Below are positions 25,038-32,584 of a DNA stretch of 64,000 bases, one piece after another; position 1 is the stretch's first letter, and each line of letters begins with the position of its first letter. This stretch comes from Streptomyces sp. M92. Its GTDB lineage: Bacteria; Actinomycetota; Actinomycetes; Streptomycetales; Streptomycetaceae. The notes under the pieces were generated by a model. It was not told the origin of the DNA and did not search any database. It saw only the letters and a program-made list of their open reading frames with translations. The DNA lies in NCBI RefSeq assembly GCF_028473745.1, contig NZ_CP101137.1, forward strand, positions 5,890,001-5,954,000, read 5' to 3'. A program made the position numbers and the translations under genes.

Positions 25038-25709
25038 TCAGCCGAGCGGATCGGTGGTGTCGCGCAGGGTGGCCAGCACCGGTGCGTACATGCGGGCCTT
25101 GATGGTGCCGAGCGTGTCACCGGCCTTGTTCACCTGCGCCTGGGCGATCTCGATCGCGGTCGAACGCACGGCGTCCTCACCGGCCGCCTGGTCGACGATG
25201 CCGACGGCGGCGGCGTCGGTGCCGCCGTAGCGGCGGGCGGTGAGCATGGCCTCGTGGGCGGTCTGCGGCGCCAGCCGGGACTGGACGAGCGCGGCCATGC
25301 CGGGGGTGAAGGGGATGTTGATGTCCGCTTCGGGCAGGCACCAGTAGCCGCGGTCGGCGCGCATCACGCGGAAGTCGTGGGCGAGGGAGAGCATCGCGCC
25401 CGCGGCGAAGGTGTGCCCCTGCAGCGCGGCCACCGTGACGACCGGCAGGGACAGCATCCGCGCGAACAGTTCATGGACGGAGACGACGTAGTCCTGGTGC
25501 TGGTCGGCGTGGGCGAACAGCCAGTCCAGGTCGAGCCCGTTGGACCAGAACTTTCCGGTGGCGGCGGAGACCAGGGCGCGGGGACCTTCCGCCTTCTCCA
25601 CTTCGTCGAGGGCGGCGCCGACCGCGGTGAGCCATTCAGGGTGGAAGCGGTTCTCCCCGTCGCCGAGGTCGAGGACGAAGACGTTCCCGTGGCGGTCGAG
25701 CGCGGGCAT
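25038..25709 (-). CDS. enoyl-CoA hydratase/isomerase (crotonase) family
   Basis: 223 residues. The crotonase core has SNGLDLDWL (near 56), AALQGHTFAAGAMLSLAHDFRVM (oxyanion and helix, near 94-116) and PEADINIPFTPGMAALVQSRL. The usual catalytic acidic pair is not evident at the second site, where N-I-P-F appears, as in ECI-like delta3,delta2-enoyl-CoA isomerases. It probably works on a CoA thioester; the pathway is unknown. Transcribed alone, followed by a STAS gene upstream. Confidence 0.88.
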   Translation of the reverse strand: MPALDRHGNVFVLDLGDGENRFHPEWLTAVGAALDEVEKAEGPRALVSAATGKFWSNGLDLDWLFAHADQHQDYVVSVHELFARMLSLPVVTVAALQGHTFAAGAMLSLAHDFRVMRADRGYWCLPEADINIPFTPGMAALVQSRLAPQTAHEAMLTARRYGGTDAAAVGIVDQAAGEDAVRSTAIEIAQAQVNKAGDTLGTIKARMYAPVLATLRDTTDPLG

Positions 25710-25792
25710 GGTGACTCCTTCTTGCCGGGCGGCCAGGGCCGCATGCTACTTGCCAGTAACTTATGAGTCGTGGCACAGCACGCGCAAGAAGG

Positions 25793-26209
25793 TCACCGCT
25801 GGCGCCGGCGTCGCACGTGCGGCCAGTCGGCGAGCTCATCGGCGCCGGGGGGCTGGGCGGCGGCCTGCTCGACGGAGTCGTGGAACGCGTAGACGGGGCG
25901 CAGGCCACCGAGCGAGAAGACGCGCAGCAGACCCGGGTCGGCGCACGCGATCCGCAGCGAGCCGTGACGGCTCTGGATGTGCTTGGTGACGGCGACGATC
26001 ATGCCGAGCCCCGTCGAGTCCAGGAAGGGTGCGCCGCACAGGTCCAGTACGAAGTGGCGGTGGCCGTCGGCGAGGAGCCCGTCCACCGCGGCACGGACGA
26101 GGGGAGCGAAGGCGATGTCGATCTCGCCGTCGGCCTCGACGACCGTCCAGCCGTTCGTCACGCGCCAGCCGACCGATTCCTGCTGCCTCGCCATGCCCTG
26201 ATCACGCAC
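25793..26209 (-). CDS. STAS-domain anti-sigma factor antagonist
   Basis: 138 residues. The domain motif DSTGLGMIVAVTKHI has Ser65, the residue phosphorylated by anti-sigma kinases in SpoIIAA/RsbV-type proteins. FVLDLCGAPFL precedes it. Unphosphorylated antagonists release a sigma factor from its anti-sigma factor; no sigma or anti-sigma gene is adjacent, so partners are elsewhere (the CU044_5270/sigma pair at 30.9 kb is not clearly linked). GTG 26209 has GGGAG 7 nt upstream; an ATG five codons later is the alternative. Confidence 0.9.
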   Translation of the reverse strand: MRDQGMARQQESVGWRVTNGWTVVEADGEIDIAFAPLVRAAVDGLLADGHRHFVLDLCGAPFLDSTGLGMIVAVTKHIQSRHGSLRIACADPGLLRVFSLGGLRPVYAFHDSVEQAAAQPPGADELADWPHVRRRRQR

Positions 26210-26292
26210 GCCCGTGCTCCCTCAGCCTCGCCTGTTCCGACCGACAAGACCAGGAAACGCGCTATGCGCCATACATCACAAGAGTCCCGATT

Positions 26293-27051
26293 TCAGATGG
26301 TGAGCGAGAGCCTTGTGGACACTCGCTCCGCGGTGGCCACCAGCGTCTCCACCGCGCCTTCCAAGCTGGAGGTGCGGCCGGCGCCCAGCGAGATCCCGAG
26401 CGAACCGATGGTGTCGCCGTTCCGCACGGGGACCGCGACGCACGCGGTGCCGAGGGAGTACTCCTCGATGTCGGTGACCGCGGGGCCGTCGGACATGAGG
26501 TCGAGGCGTCGTAGCAGTTCAGCGCGGTGAGTGATGGTGCGCGGAGTGAGATCGTGGAGCTTGTGGCGGGAGAGGTAGTCGGCGCGGGCCTCACCGTCGA
26601 GGTCGCGCAGCACGCACTTGCCGAGGGCCGTGGCGTGCCCCGCCTCCTCGAAGCCGACCCAGAGATCGACGCGGGGCGCCTTCGGCCCGTCCACGATCTC
26701 CGCGACCCTGATCTCGCCTTCCTCGTAGAAGGTCAGATAGGCCGCGGCCGACAGGCCGTCCCTGAGCTCCGTGAGTGTCGGACGGACCCTGCTGAGCGCC
26801 GCCTGATCACGGCTCCCTCCGTGCAGCGCGTCCAGCTTCTCCCCGAGGACGAACGTGCCGTCCTCGAGTTTGCGCACGTAGCCGTCGTGCACCATCGTGC
26901 GCAACAGGTGATAGGTGGTGGCCAGCGCCAGCCCCGTCTCACGTGCCAGCTGTTTTGCCGGTACGCCGCCCTCGTGCGCACCCACGGCCTCCATCAGCCG
27001 GAAGGCTCGCTGCACCGACGAGATGAGTGTCGGGCCGTCCTTGCCGCCCAT
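26293..27051 (-). CDS. IclR family transcriptional regulator
   Basis: 252 residues. N-terminal winged helix: ISSVQRAFRLMEAVGAHEGG with the recognition helix ALATTYHLLRTMVHDGYVRKL. The C-terminal effector-binding GAF-like domain has TALGKCVLRDLDGEARADYL and SLGTACVAVPVRNGDTIGSLGIS. IclR proteins sense small carbon metabolites. Candidate targets are its own promoter and the divergent small membrane protein at 27213, with 160 bp between starts. The GGAGG site lies very close to ATG 27051, which is odd but the domain begins just there. Confidence 0.9.
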   Translation of the reverse strand: MGGKDGPTLISSVQRAFRLMEAVGAHEGGVPAKQLARETGLALATTYHLLRTMVHDGYVRKLEDGTFVLGEKLDALHGGSRDQAALSRVRPTLTELRDGLSAAAYLTFYEEGEIRVAEIVDGPKAPRVDLWVGFEEAGHATALGKCVLRDLDGEARADYLSRHKLHDLTPRTITHRAELLRRLDLMSDGPAVTDIEEYSLGTACVAVPVRNGDTIGSLGISLGAGRTSSLEGAVETLVATAERVSTRLSLTI

Positions 27052-27212
27052 GCCTCCACCATGCTTCGCACAGACAAGCCCTGGCAAGTCGGACTCGGCC
27101 GCCGAGCCCGCTGAGCTCCGGCGAGTCCTACTTGACGCACCGCACCCTCCCCCGCGGGGCGGAGGAGGTCCGCCGCGGCGGACGACGCACCGCTGCCACG
27201 TCCGAGGCCAGC

Positions 27213-27719
27213 ATGTACGCCATGACGACCCCGAACGACCACCTCCCCGCCGCCGCGCCCGCGCCCGCCTGGGCACGCCGTGCCGCCCACGCCGTCGCGC
27301 TGTGCGCACTGCCGTCGGGCCTGTGGCGCATCGCCATGGCATCCGGCGTCTACGTGGGCTACAGCGACCAGGTGCTGCGCGACGTCTACGACATCCCGGG
27401 CTGGGGCATCGCATACGTCGTCGGCCTGTCCGTCCTCGCCGAGGTGGCCGCACTGCTCCCGCTGCTGCTCGTCAGCGACCGGTGGCGGCCCCTGCGCCCC
27501 TCGACCCTCACCAGGGCGGCCTGGGCCGCATCGGGCACTCTCGCCCTGGTGGCGCTGTGGCAACTCGTCGTCGCTGTCACCGTGGAAAGCCGGACGTACC
27601 TGTCGAGCGGTGCGGCGCAGACGGTGTGGGGCATGGCTTTCGCTCCGCTGTTCGCCATTCCCGTCCTGACGACTGCGGTGACCTGGTCGTACGCGAAGCG
27701 GCACCGGGGTTGTGGCTGA
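27213..27719 (+). CDS. four-helix membrane protein
   Basis: 168 residues with four hydrophobic helices, around residues 25-42, 62-88, 106-130 and 140-160, and small loops rich in basic residues. No family recognised. ATG 27213 follows GAGG by 5 nt; ATG 27222 is also possible. It is divergent from the IclR regulator and may be controlled by it. A frame-broken S1 gene follows 49 bp later. Confidence 0.65.
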   Translation: MYAMTTPNDHLPAAAPAPAWARRAAHAVALCALPSGLWRIAMASGVYVGYSDQVLRDVYDIPGWGIAYVVGLSVLAEVAALLPLLLVSDRWRPLRPSTLTRAAWAASGTLALVALWQLVVAVTVESRTYLSSGAAQTVWGMAFAPLFAIPVLTTAVTWSYAKRHRGCG

Positions 27720-27768
27720 GGCGCCCCGAGGGGGAGCATCGGTCGTCGCACTGGATCGAGGGGGAGCC

Positions 27769-28354
27769 GTGCCGTTCATGGACGCTGCCGAGAACGCCGG
27801 ACTGCGGGCGTTTCTGAGCTCTCGACGCAAAGGCGAGATCATGCCGGGCTGGGTCGCCTCGATCGAGTCGTTCGGCGTCTTCGTGCGTTGGACGACGCCC
27901 TGATCACCCCGTCTTCCCGGGCGTCGGGTTCATCACGATTCCCGAACTGTCCTGGCGGCGCTTGGGGAGGGTGTCGGAGGTCGTGCGGGTGGGGCAGCGC
28001 GTTTCGTGCGTGTTCCTCCAGTTCGACACGGTGAACGCAGAGGCGAGGCTGTCCCTGCGGGGGACTCGGCCTGCCCCGTTCCGGGCCTTCGCCGAATGCA
28101 CCGCGGTGGGCCAGACCCTCCAGGGACAGGTCACCGAGTTGGTCCGGTTCCCAGCCTTCGTCCAGCTCACCGGGGACATCGAAGGACTGGTCCACCTCCG
28201 GGGGCTCGCCTGGAGCGATGTCGAGGCTCCGCGGGAGGTGGTCCGGGTCGGCGACCGGATCGCGGTCGTCGTCACAGAGGTCGACCCGGAGCGACGCAGG
28301 GTGGCCCTCTCCCGGCGGCAGGCCCTTCCCCGCTCCCGTGCCGACAGGACGTAG
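27769..28354 (+). pseudogene. S1 RNA-binding domain protein with two one-base losses
   Basis: The frame from 27769 (ATG 27778) reads MDAAENAGLRAFLSSRRKGE and then WVASIESFGVFV, the start of an S1 fold, but stops at 27903. Another frame resumes with GVGFITIPELSWRRLGRV and runs through a second S1 repeat (GQTLQGQVTELVRFPAFVQL, GLVHLRGLAWSDVEAP) to 28354. Aligned with the usual Streptomyces protein, one G is missing near 27885 and one near 27897. If real, translation yields only 44 residues; if sequencing errors, this is an intact two-S1 RNA-binding protein. Confidence 0.75.
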
Positions 28355-28395
28355 CGGGAGCCGCCCCGCGTACCGGCCGGGTGCTCACCTTCGCG

Positions 28396-29022
28396 TCATA
28401 CGGGGCCCTTCCCGCCGGGCAGGGCGTGCGCGAGGAGGAACTCGGTGGCTGCCGCGATCGCCTCGGCGTAGGTGCTGTGGACGGCCTCGGACTCCCGCTC
28501 CCGCTGGTCCGCGGCGGTGGCGGTGTACCACCAGGCGTCGGCGTCGGCATCGTGGTGGACGACTGCGCTGCCGCCTGCGTAGTGGAGCGGGACGGACTCC
28601 CGGGTGGATTTCCTGACCACCGCGTGGGGCCACTTGAGACGGGCGGACTGGCGCTTGATGCCGCCCCACGCGGCACCGAGTTGAGCGTAGGTCGCTCCGC
28701 TGCGGCCGGCGACCGTGGCGGCGCTCTCCGCCAGCCGGTCGACGGACTGCTTGGCCTCGTACAGGGCCCGCAGCAGCGCGAGCTGCACATCGGGGGCGGC
28801 CATGAGCACCGGGTCGAAGGGCTTGCCGGCGGTGCGGTAGGCCTGCGCCCGGGTCGAGATCCCTTCGGCCAGGGCGCGGACCGCGTCGTGGACTCTCTCG
28901 TCCATGGTGAACGTGTCGCCCGTGGTGGGCTCGGTCCAGGAAGGCTCCATCAGGGTGCTGACGGTGGCCCAGAAGTTGTCGTCGTTCTTGTCGGGGGTCG
29001 GGAACTCAGCCGCTTCGGTCAT
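28396..29022 (-). CDS. hypothetical protein with HTH-like segment
   Basis: 208 residues. The N-terminal half is acidic and soluble. Around residues 105-128 the sequence RSGATYAQLGAAWGGIKRQSARLKWP resembles a helix-turn-helix of the type that uses a W/Y-A-x-I/L-G turn and a KRQSARLRW recognition helix. The C-terminal part is a small beta-helix unit (AVVHHDADADAWWYT) that may bind a ligand. It lies divergent to a chloramphenicol-acetyltransferase-like gene with a 10-bp inverted repeat between them, so it could be its repressor. No family name is known to me. Confidence 0.7.
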   Translation of the reverse strand: MTEAAEFPTPDKNDDNFWATVSTLMEPSWTEPTTGDTFTMDERVHDAVRALAEGISTRAQAYRTAGKPFDPVLMAAPDVQLALLRALYEAKQSVDRLAESAATVAGRSGATYAQLGAAWGGIKRQSARLKWPHAVVRKSTRESVPLHYAGGSAVVHHDADADAWWYTATAADQRERESEAVHSTYAEAIAAATEFLLAHALPGGKGPV

Positions 29023-29031
29023 GCGACAAGG

Positions 29032-29062
29032 TTACCTGTCAAGGCGCGATGATGACAGGTAA
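29032..29062. promoter_or_regulatory. perfect 10-bp inverted repeat between divergent genes
   Basis: Arms TTACCTGTCA (29032-29041) and TGACAGGTAA (29053-29062) are perfectly complementary, separated by 11 bp; centre-to-centre distance is 21 bp, two helical turns. It begins 9 bp from the start codon of the HTH-like gene (minus strand) and ends about 42 bp before the CAT-like gene. That geometry is typical of a dimeric repressor operator covering both promoters. Confidence 0.7.
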
Positions 29063-29104
29063 ATCTGTCGGGACCTTGGGTAGATCACCTGGCATGATGA
29101 CCGG

Positions 29105-29770
29105 ATGCATGCTCCCCTTCCGGTCGACTTGGACACATGGCCGCGCCGCCGGCACTTCGAGCACTACCGCCGACTCGTTCCGTGCACGTACTCCATGACG
29201 GTGGAGCTCGACGTCACCGCGTTCACCGCGGCACTGCGGCGGTCACCGCGCAAGTCGTACATCGCGCAGGTCTGGGCGCTCGCCACGGTCGTCAACCGCC
29301 ACGACGAGTTCAGGATGTGCCTGACCGCGTCGGGGGAGCCCGCCGTCTGGCCGGTCGTGCACCCGTCGTTCACGGTGTTCAACCCCGACCGCGAGACGTT
29401 CGCGTGCGTGTGGGCCCCGCACGATCCCGACTTCGGCGCGTTCCACGACGTCGCCGCCCCCTTGCTCGCGGAGCACGGTCGTGCCACCGACTTCTTTCCT
29501 CAAGGGACACCGCCGCCCAACACGTTCGACGTGTCGAGCCTGCCGTGGGCCTCCTTCACCGCCTTCAACCTCAACATCGGCGACGGCTGGGACCACCTCG
29601 CGCCGATCTTCACGCTCGGCCGGTACACCGAACGCGACGGCAGGGTCCTGCTGCCCCTCGCGCTGCAGGTGCACCACGCCGTCGCGGACGGGTTCCACTC
29701 GGCACGGCTCGTCAACGAGTTGCAGGCGCTCGTGGCGGACCCGGCCTGGCTGGACCGCGCCGCCGACTGA
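29105..29770 (+). CDS. type A chloramphenicol acetyltransferase-like protein
   Basis: 221 residues. Catalytic motif HHAVADGFH (residues 190-198; His191 activates the hydroxyl) is the CAT/CoA-dependent acyltransferase signature, and WASFTAFNLNIGDG near residue 145 is the substrate-facing strand. Length is right for a trimeric CatA. It could transfer acetyl groups to chloramphenicol or to a similar amphenicol or alcohol; substrate specificity is not readable here. Divergent, possibly regulated, by the HTH-like gene across the inverted repeat. RNHCP genes converge at its 3' end. Confidence 0.85.
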   Translation: MHAPLPVDLDTWPRRRHFEHYRRLVPCTYSMTVELDVTAFTAALRRSPRKSYIAQVWALATVVNRHDEFRMCLTASGEPAVWPVVHPSFTVFNPDRETFACVWAPHDPDFGAFHDVAAPLLAEHGRATDFFPQGTPPPNTFDVSSLPWASFTAFNLNIGDGWDHLAPIFTLGRYTERDGRVLLPLALQVHHAVADGFHSARLVNELQALVADPAWLDRAAD

Positions 29771-29817
29771 CGGCGCGGTCCCGGCCGTTCACCGGGCCGC
29801 GCCCGCCACCTGCCCCC

Positions 29818-30246
29818 TCACAGGGTCAGCAGCACACGGTGCGCGATGCTGGTGTCCCTCAAGGGCTTGAGGACGAGGCGCACGAGGACCAGTGCGTTGT
29901 CGTCGCCCGCGATCCGGTTGGCGCTGAGCTCGCCGCAGGCCAGACACTGGTGGATGATCATCCACTCACCGTCGGACCGTACCGACATGCTCAGTGCTTC
30001 CATCCGGCCCCGGCAGTCCGCGGCCCGGTCGCCCGGGACCCGCCGGTCGACGTGCAGGCTGGTCAGGCAGTTCGGGCAGTGGTTGCGGTGCGTGGTGCCG
30101 GACGCGTTCGGTGACACGTCCAGGCGGCAACCCACGCACCGGAAGGCGTTCGCCCGGTGCTCTCCGTGTCCGTGGAGGACGTCCTTGCGCCGCTGCGGCC
30201 GCCGCGCGGCCCGCGCACGCCCGTGCGGCTTACTGCGCCTTGGCAT
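29818..30246 (-). CDS. RNHCP domain protein, 142 aa
   Basis: A very basic N-terminus (RRSKPHGRARAARRPQRRK) is followed by a zinc-ribbon-like region with paired cysteines: FRCVGCRLDV, NHCPNCLTSLHVD (the RNHCP motif), ADCRGRME, and HQCLACGELSAN. Eight or so cysteines suggest two zinc sites. The domain is named after the R-N-H-C-P motif and its function is unknown; it is found near translation or stress genes. The second RNHCP gene (30268-30648) is next to it with 21 bp between, so they form an operon. Confidence 0.9.
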   Translation of the reverse strand: MPRRSKPHGRARAARRPQRRKDVLHGHGEHRANAFRCVGCRLDVSPNASGTTHRNHCPNCLTSLHVDRRVPGDRAADCRGRMEALSMSVRSDGEWMIIHQCLACGELSANRIAGDDNALVLVRLVLKPLRDTSIAHRVLLTL

Positions 30247-30267
30247 GATCGTGCTTCTCCTTCCTGC

Positions 30268-30648
30268 TCACAGGTCACCGAACACTTCGAGCGGGAAGGG
30301 CGGTTGGGCCAGTGGCCGCACGGCCATGCGCATCAGGACGAGCTGGTTGTCGTCCGTGCAGACGGGGTTGGAGGTCAGCTCGTCGCAGCGCACACAACGG
30401 TGGATGACCATCCAGTCACCGGTGCGCAGGACGGCGATGGAGATCGGCGACATCCGGCCGCGGCAATCGCTGGGCCCGCCCTCGACATGGTCGAGGACGT
30501 GCTGCGAGTGCAGGCAGGACGGGCAGTGGTTCCGCCGTGCGCCGTCGCCGGCGACGGTGGACACGGTCAGGCCGCACCACGCGCACACGAACGTTCCAGT
30601 GAGGGTGCGGTGCGGAGTGCCTGAGGGGGTCTTTCTGGTGCTGGACAC
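30268..30648 (-). CDS. RNHCP domain protein, second copy
   Basis: 126 residues from GTG 30648, chosen because AAGGAG lies 8 nt upstream and the longer frame adds nothing recognisable. Cysteine pairs occur in FVCAWCGLTV, RRNHCPSCLHSQHVL, SDCRGRM and HRCVRCDELTSN. The two copies share this layout and the order of later strands (GDWMVIHRC / GEWMIIHQC) but not the basic N-terminus. Because the pair is adjacent and co-oriented, it arose by local duplication and may form a heterocomplex. About 230 bp of promoter DNA lies upstream. Confidence 0.9.
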   Translation of the reverse strand: MSSTRKTPSGTPHRTLTGTFVCAWCGLTVSTVAGDGARRNHCPSCLHSQHVLDHVEGGPSDCRGRMSPISIAVLRTGDWMVIHRCVRCDELTSNPVCTDDNQLVLMRMAVRPLAQPPFPLEVFGDL

Positions 30649-30877
30649 CCGGGGTGCTCCTTGCTGAGTGATTGGTGATGACAGCAAGAGCAGGCCGAGC
30701 GGTCTCGACGAACGAGCCCACCCAACAGCGTGAAGGGTCGGACGGTCAGGCGGTGCGGCGAGGCGCGCTCGGCGCGGGCCGGGTCATAAAGTCTCGTTTC
30801 CAGGGCCGTCACCGGCCCAGAGCAGATCGACAGAACACCGACACGCTAACCACTGCTCCAGGCCGGGTGCCACCGAA

Positions 30878-31819
30878 TTACGGTCCCGGCTCCCAGGAAC
30901 GGGCCGGCGGCGCACCGGCCCGTTCGGCGACGCCGATCTCGAGCAGCGCGGTCGTCTCCTCGACACCGAGGAAGACGAAGGTCGACACGTCGAAGACCAG
31001 GGCGCGGCCGTCCGTGCGGGATCGCGGGAGGGCCAGGCCGGTGCCGGTGCGCCCGACGACGTCCTGGACCCCGTGCTCGACGACGACGCCGGGGATCCGG
31101 CGCGCGGCCCCGTACAGCGCCTCACCGAGGCCGGGGACCAGGGCGGCCGGTTCCAGCACACCGGCGATGTACTCGAATACCGCCTCCTCGCGGGTCGGCC
31201 CCTGCCCTTCCGTTTCCCGGTAGACGTACGCGAGCAGCTTCCGCGGGTCGGTGGGCAGTTCCCGGAGTTCCCGGTAGTCGCTGCCGCCGGACATGGCCAT
31301 GTGCTCCGTCGTCGGCGAGTCCGGGTCGAGACGGTCCCCGGCCACGGGCCGGGGACCGGTCAGGGCCAGACCGTCCCGCCGGCCGCTCACGGCGAGCCAG
31401 TCCTCTCGCTGGACCACCTCCGCCGCACCGCGGTGGCCCGTGTACTCCCCCGTCATGACACGGCGTGTGTACAGGAACTGGTCCGCGCCCATCGCGATGG
31501 CCCCGGGACGCCCGACGGTCGTCGCGGACCGGCCCTGAGTGTGCACGGCCTCGCGTCCGCCCTGCAGCCCGGTGACGACGACCGTTCCCGTCACCACGGT
31601 GGCCGCGAGCGCCAGTGGCGCCGCCGCCCAGACGACGAGCCGCCTGCCCGGGAGCCTCCGGGGCGCAGCCGCCCGCTTCCTCGCGATCTCCCCCATCAGG
31701 TGCTCTCTGAGCACCCGGCGCCGGTCCGGTCCCAGCATCGGGTCCCCCGGGGCCGGCAACGGCTCGGTCGTCTCCTCGAACTCGAAGCAGTCCAACCCTC
31801 GACGATCCTTCGGAGTCAT
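30878..31819 (-). CDS. CU044_5270 family membrane-anchored protein (sigma partner)
   Basis: 313 residues. A cytosolic segment of about 70 residues (EFEETTEPLP, RRVLREHLMGEIARKR) is followed by one membrane helix (LVVWAAAPLALAATVVTGTVVV) and an extracytoplasmic part with DQFLYTRRVMTGEY and LREWD-like repeats. This family in Streptomyces is always downstream of an ECF-type sigma gene and is thought to act as its anti-sigma/sensor, although no ZAS zinc site is seen here. ATGA overlap with the sigma gene couples their translation. Confidence 0.87.
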   Translation of the reverse strand: MTPKDRRGLDCFEFEETTEPLPAPGDPMLGPDRRRVLREHLMGEIARKRAAAPRRLPGRRLVVWAAAPLALAATVVTGTVVVTGLQGGREAVHTQGRSATTVGRPGAIAMGADQFLYTRRVMTGEYTGHRGAAEVVQREDWLAVSGRRDGLALTGPRPVAGDRLDPDSPTTEHMAMSGGSDYRELRELPTDPRKLLAYVYRETEGQGPTREEAVFEYIAGVLEPAALVPGLGEALYGAARRIPGVVVEHGVQDVVGRTGTGLALPRSRTDGRALVFDVSTFVFLGVEETTALLEIGVAERAGAPPARSWEPGP

Positions 31820-32454
31820 CGTCCTCCCCCCTCCGCGCACCGCTCCACCCGTCCGTGCCGCGCGAGCGTCGGCGGGCCGGGCACCGGGTGCCGAGCCGCG
31901 GCGGGCGCCCGCCCGCGCTCCGCGTCGGTGAGCGCGCGCAGTCGCTTCCTGGCCCGCGAGAGCCGCACCCGTACGGTGCCGGCCGTCACCCCCAGGGCCC
32001 GGGCCGCCTCGGCGGTGTCGAGCCCCTCCCAGACGCACAGGGTGAAGACCTCCCGTTCGGCGCGCCGCATGCCGCTCAACGCCCGTTGGGCGGCGACCAG
32101 TTCCTCCCGGTCGGCCAGCCGCTGCGTCACCTCGTCGGCGAAGTCCGGGACCGGGGCGGCGGGAGGGAGCCGCGCGAGAGCGTCCCGGTGCCGGCGGGCC
32201 GTGCGCGTCATGTTGCGCATGACGTTCGTCGCTATGCCCAGCAGCCAGGGGCGCAGGCTTTCTCCGTGAGGCAGCACCCGTTCACGCAGCCGCCAGGCCT
32301 CGAGGAAGGTCAGCGACACGACGTCCTCGGCGGTGGACCAGTCGCCCGTGACCCGTACGGCGTGCCGGTGGACCGTCGAGGCGAAGGTGTCGAAGAGTCG
32401 CCCGAAGGCCTCGGGGTCCCCGGCTCGGACACGGTCGCGCAGTGAGTGCTCCAC
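31816..32454 (-). CDS. ECF-type RNA polymerase sigma factor
   Basis: 212 residues from GTG 32454, with VRAGDPEAFGRLFDTFASTVHRHAVRVTGDWSTAEDVVSLTFLEAWR as region 2 (promoter melting) and AREV-like ALSGMRRAEREVFTLCVWEGLDTAEAARALGVTAGTVRVRLSRARKRL as region 4 (-35 recognition). ATG 32502 in frame is an alternative start. Its downstream partner CU044_5270 protein, coupled by ATGA, presumably keeps it at the membrane until a signal arrives. Divergent from the acyltransferase gene with 130 bp between, which is a candidate target. Confidence 0.93.
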   Translation of the reverse strand: MEHSLRDRVRAGDPEAFGRLFDTFASTVHRHAVRVTGDWSTAEDVVSLTFLEAWRLRERVLPHGESLRPWLLGIATNVMRNMTRTARRHRDALARLPPAAPVPDFADEVTQRLADREELVAAQRALSGMRRAEREVFTLCVWEGLDTAEAARALGVTAGTVRVRLSRARKRLRALTDAERGRAPAAARHPVPGPPTLARHGRVERCAEGGGR

Positions 32455-32584
32455 GCCTGTAACTGTCCGCAGGACGGGGGACGCTTCGGTGACGTGCGTC
32501 ATACGGGCCGGTGGAGAGCAGACGGCGGTACGCCGTGTGACCGGGGCAACAGTAATCGCCCCGTACCTGCGGACAGTCCGGAGT

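Noticed and set aside
30649..30877. Zur-like box before the RNHCP genes
   Set aside because: I looked for the pattern seen at 52461 and 57005 and found no convincing match.
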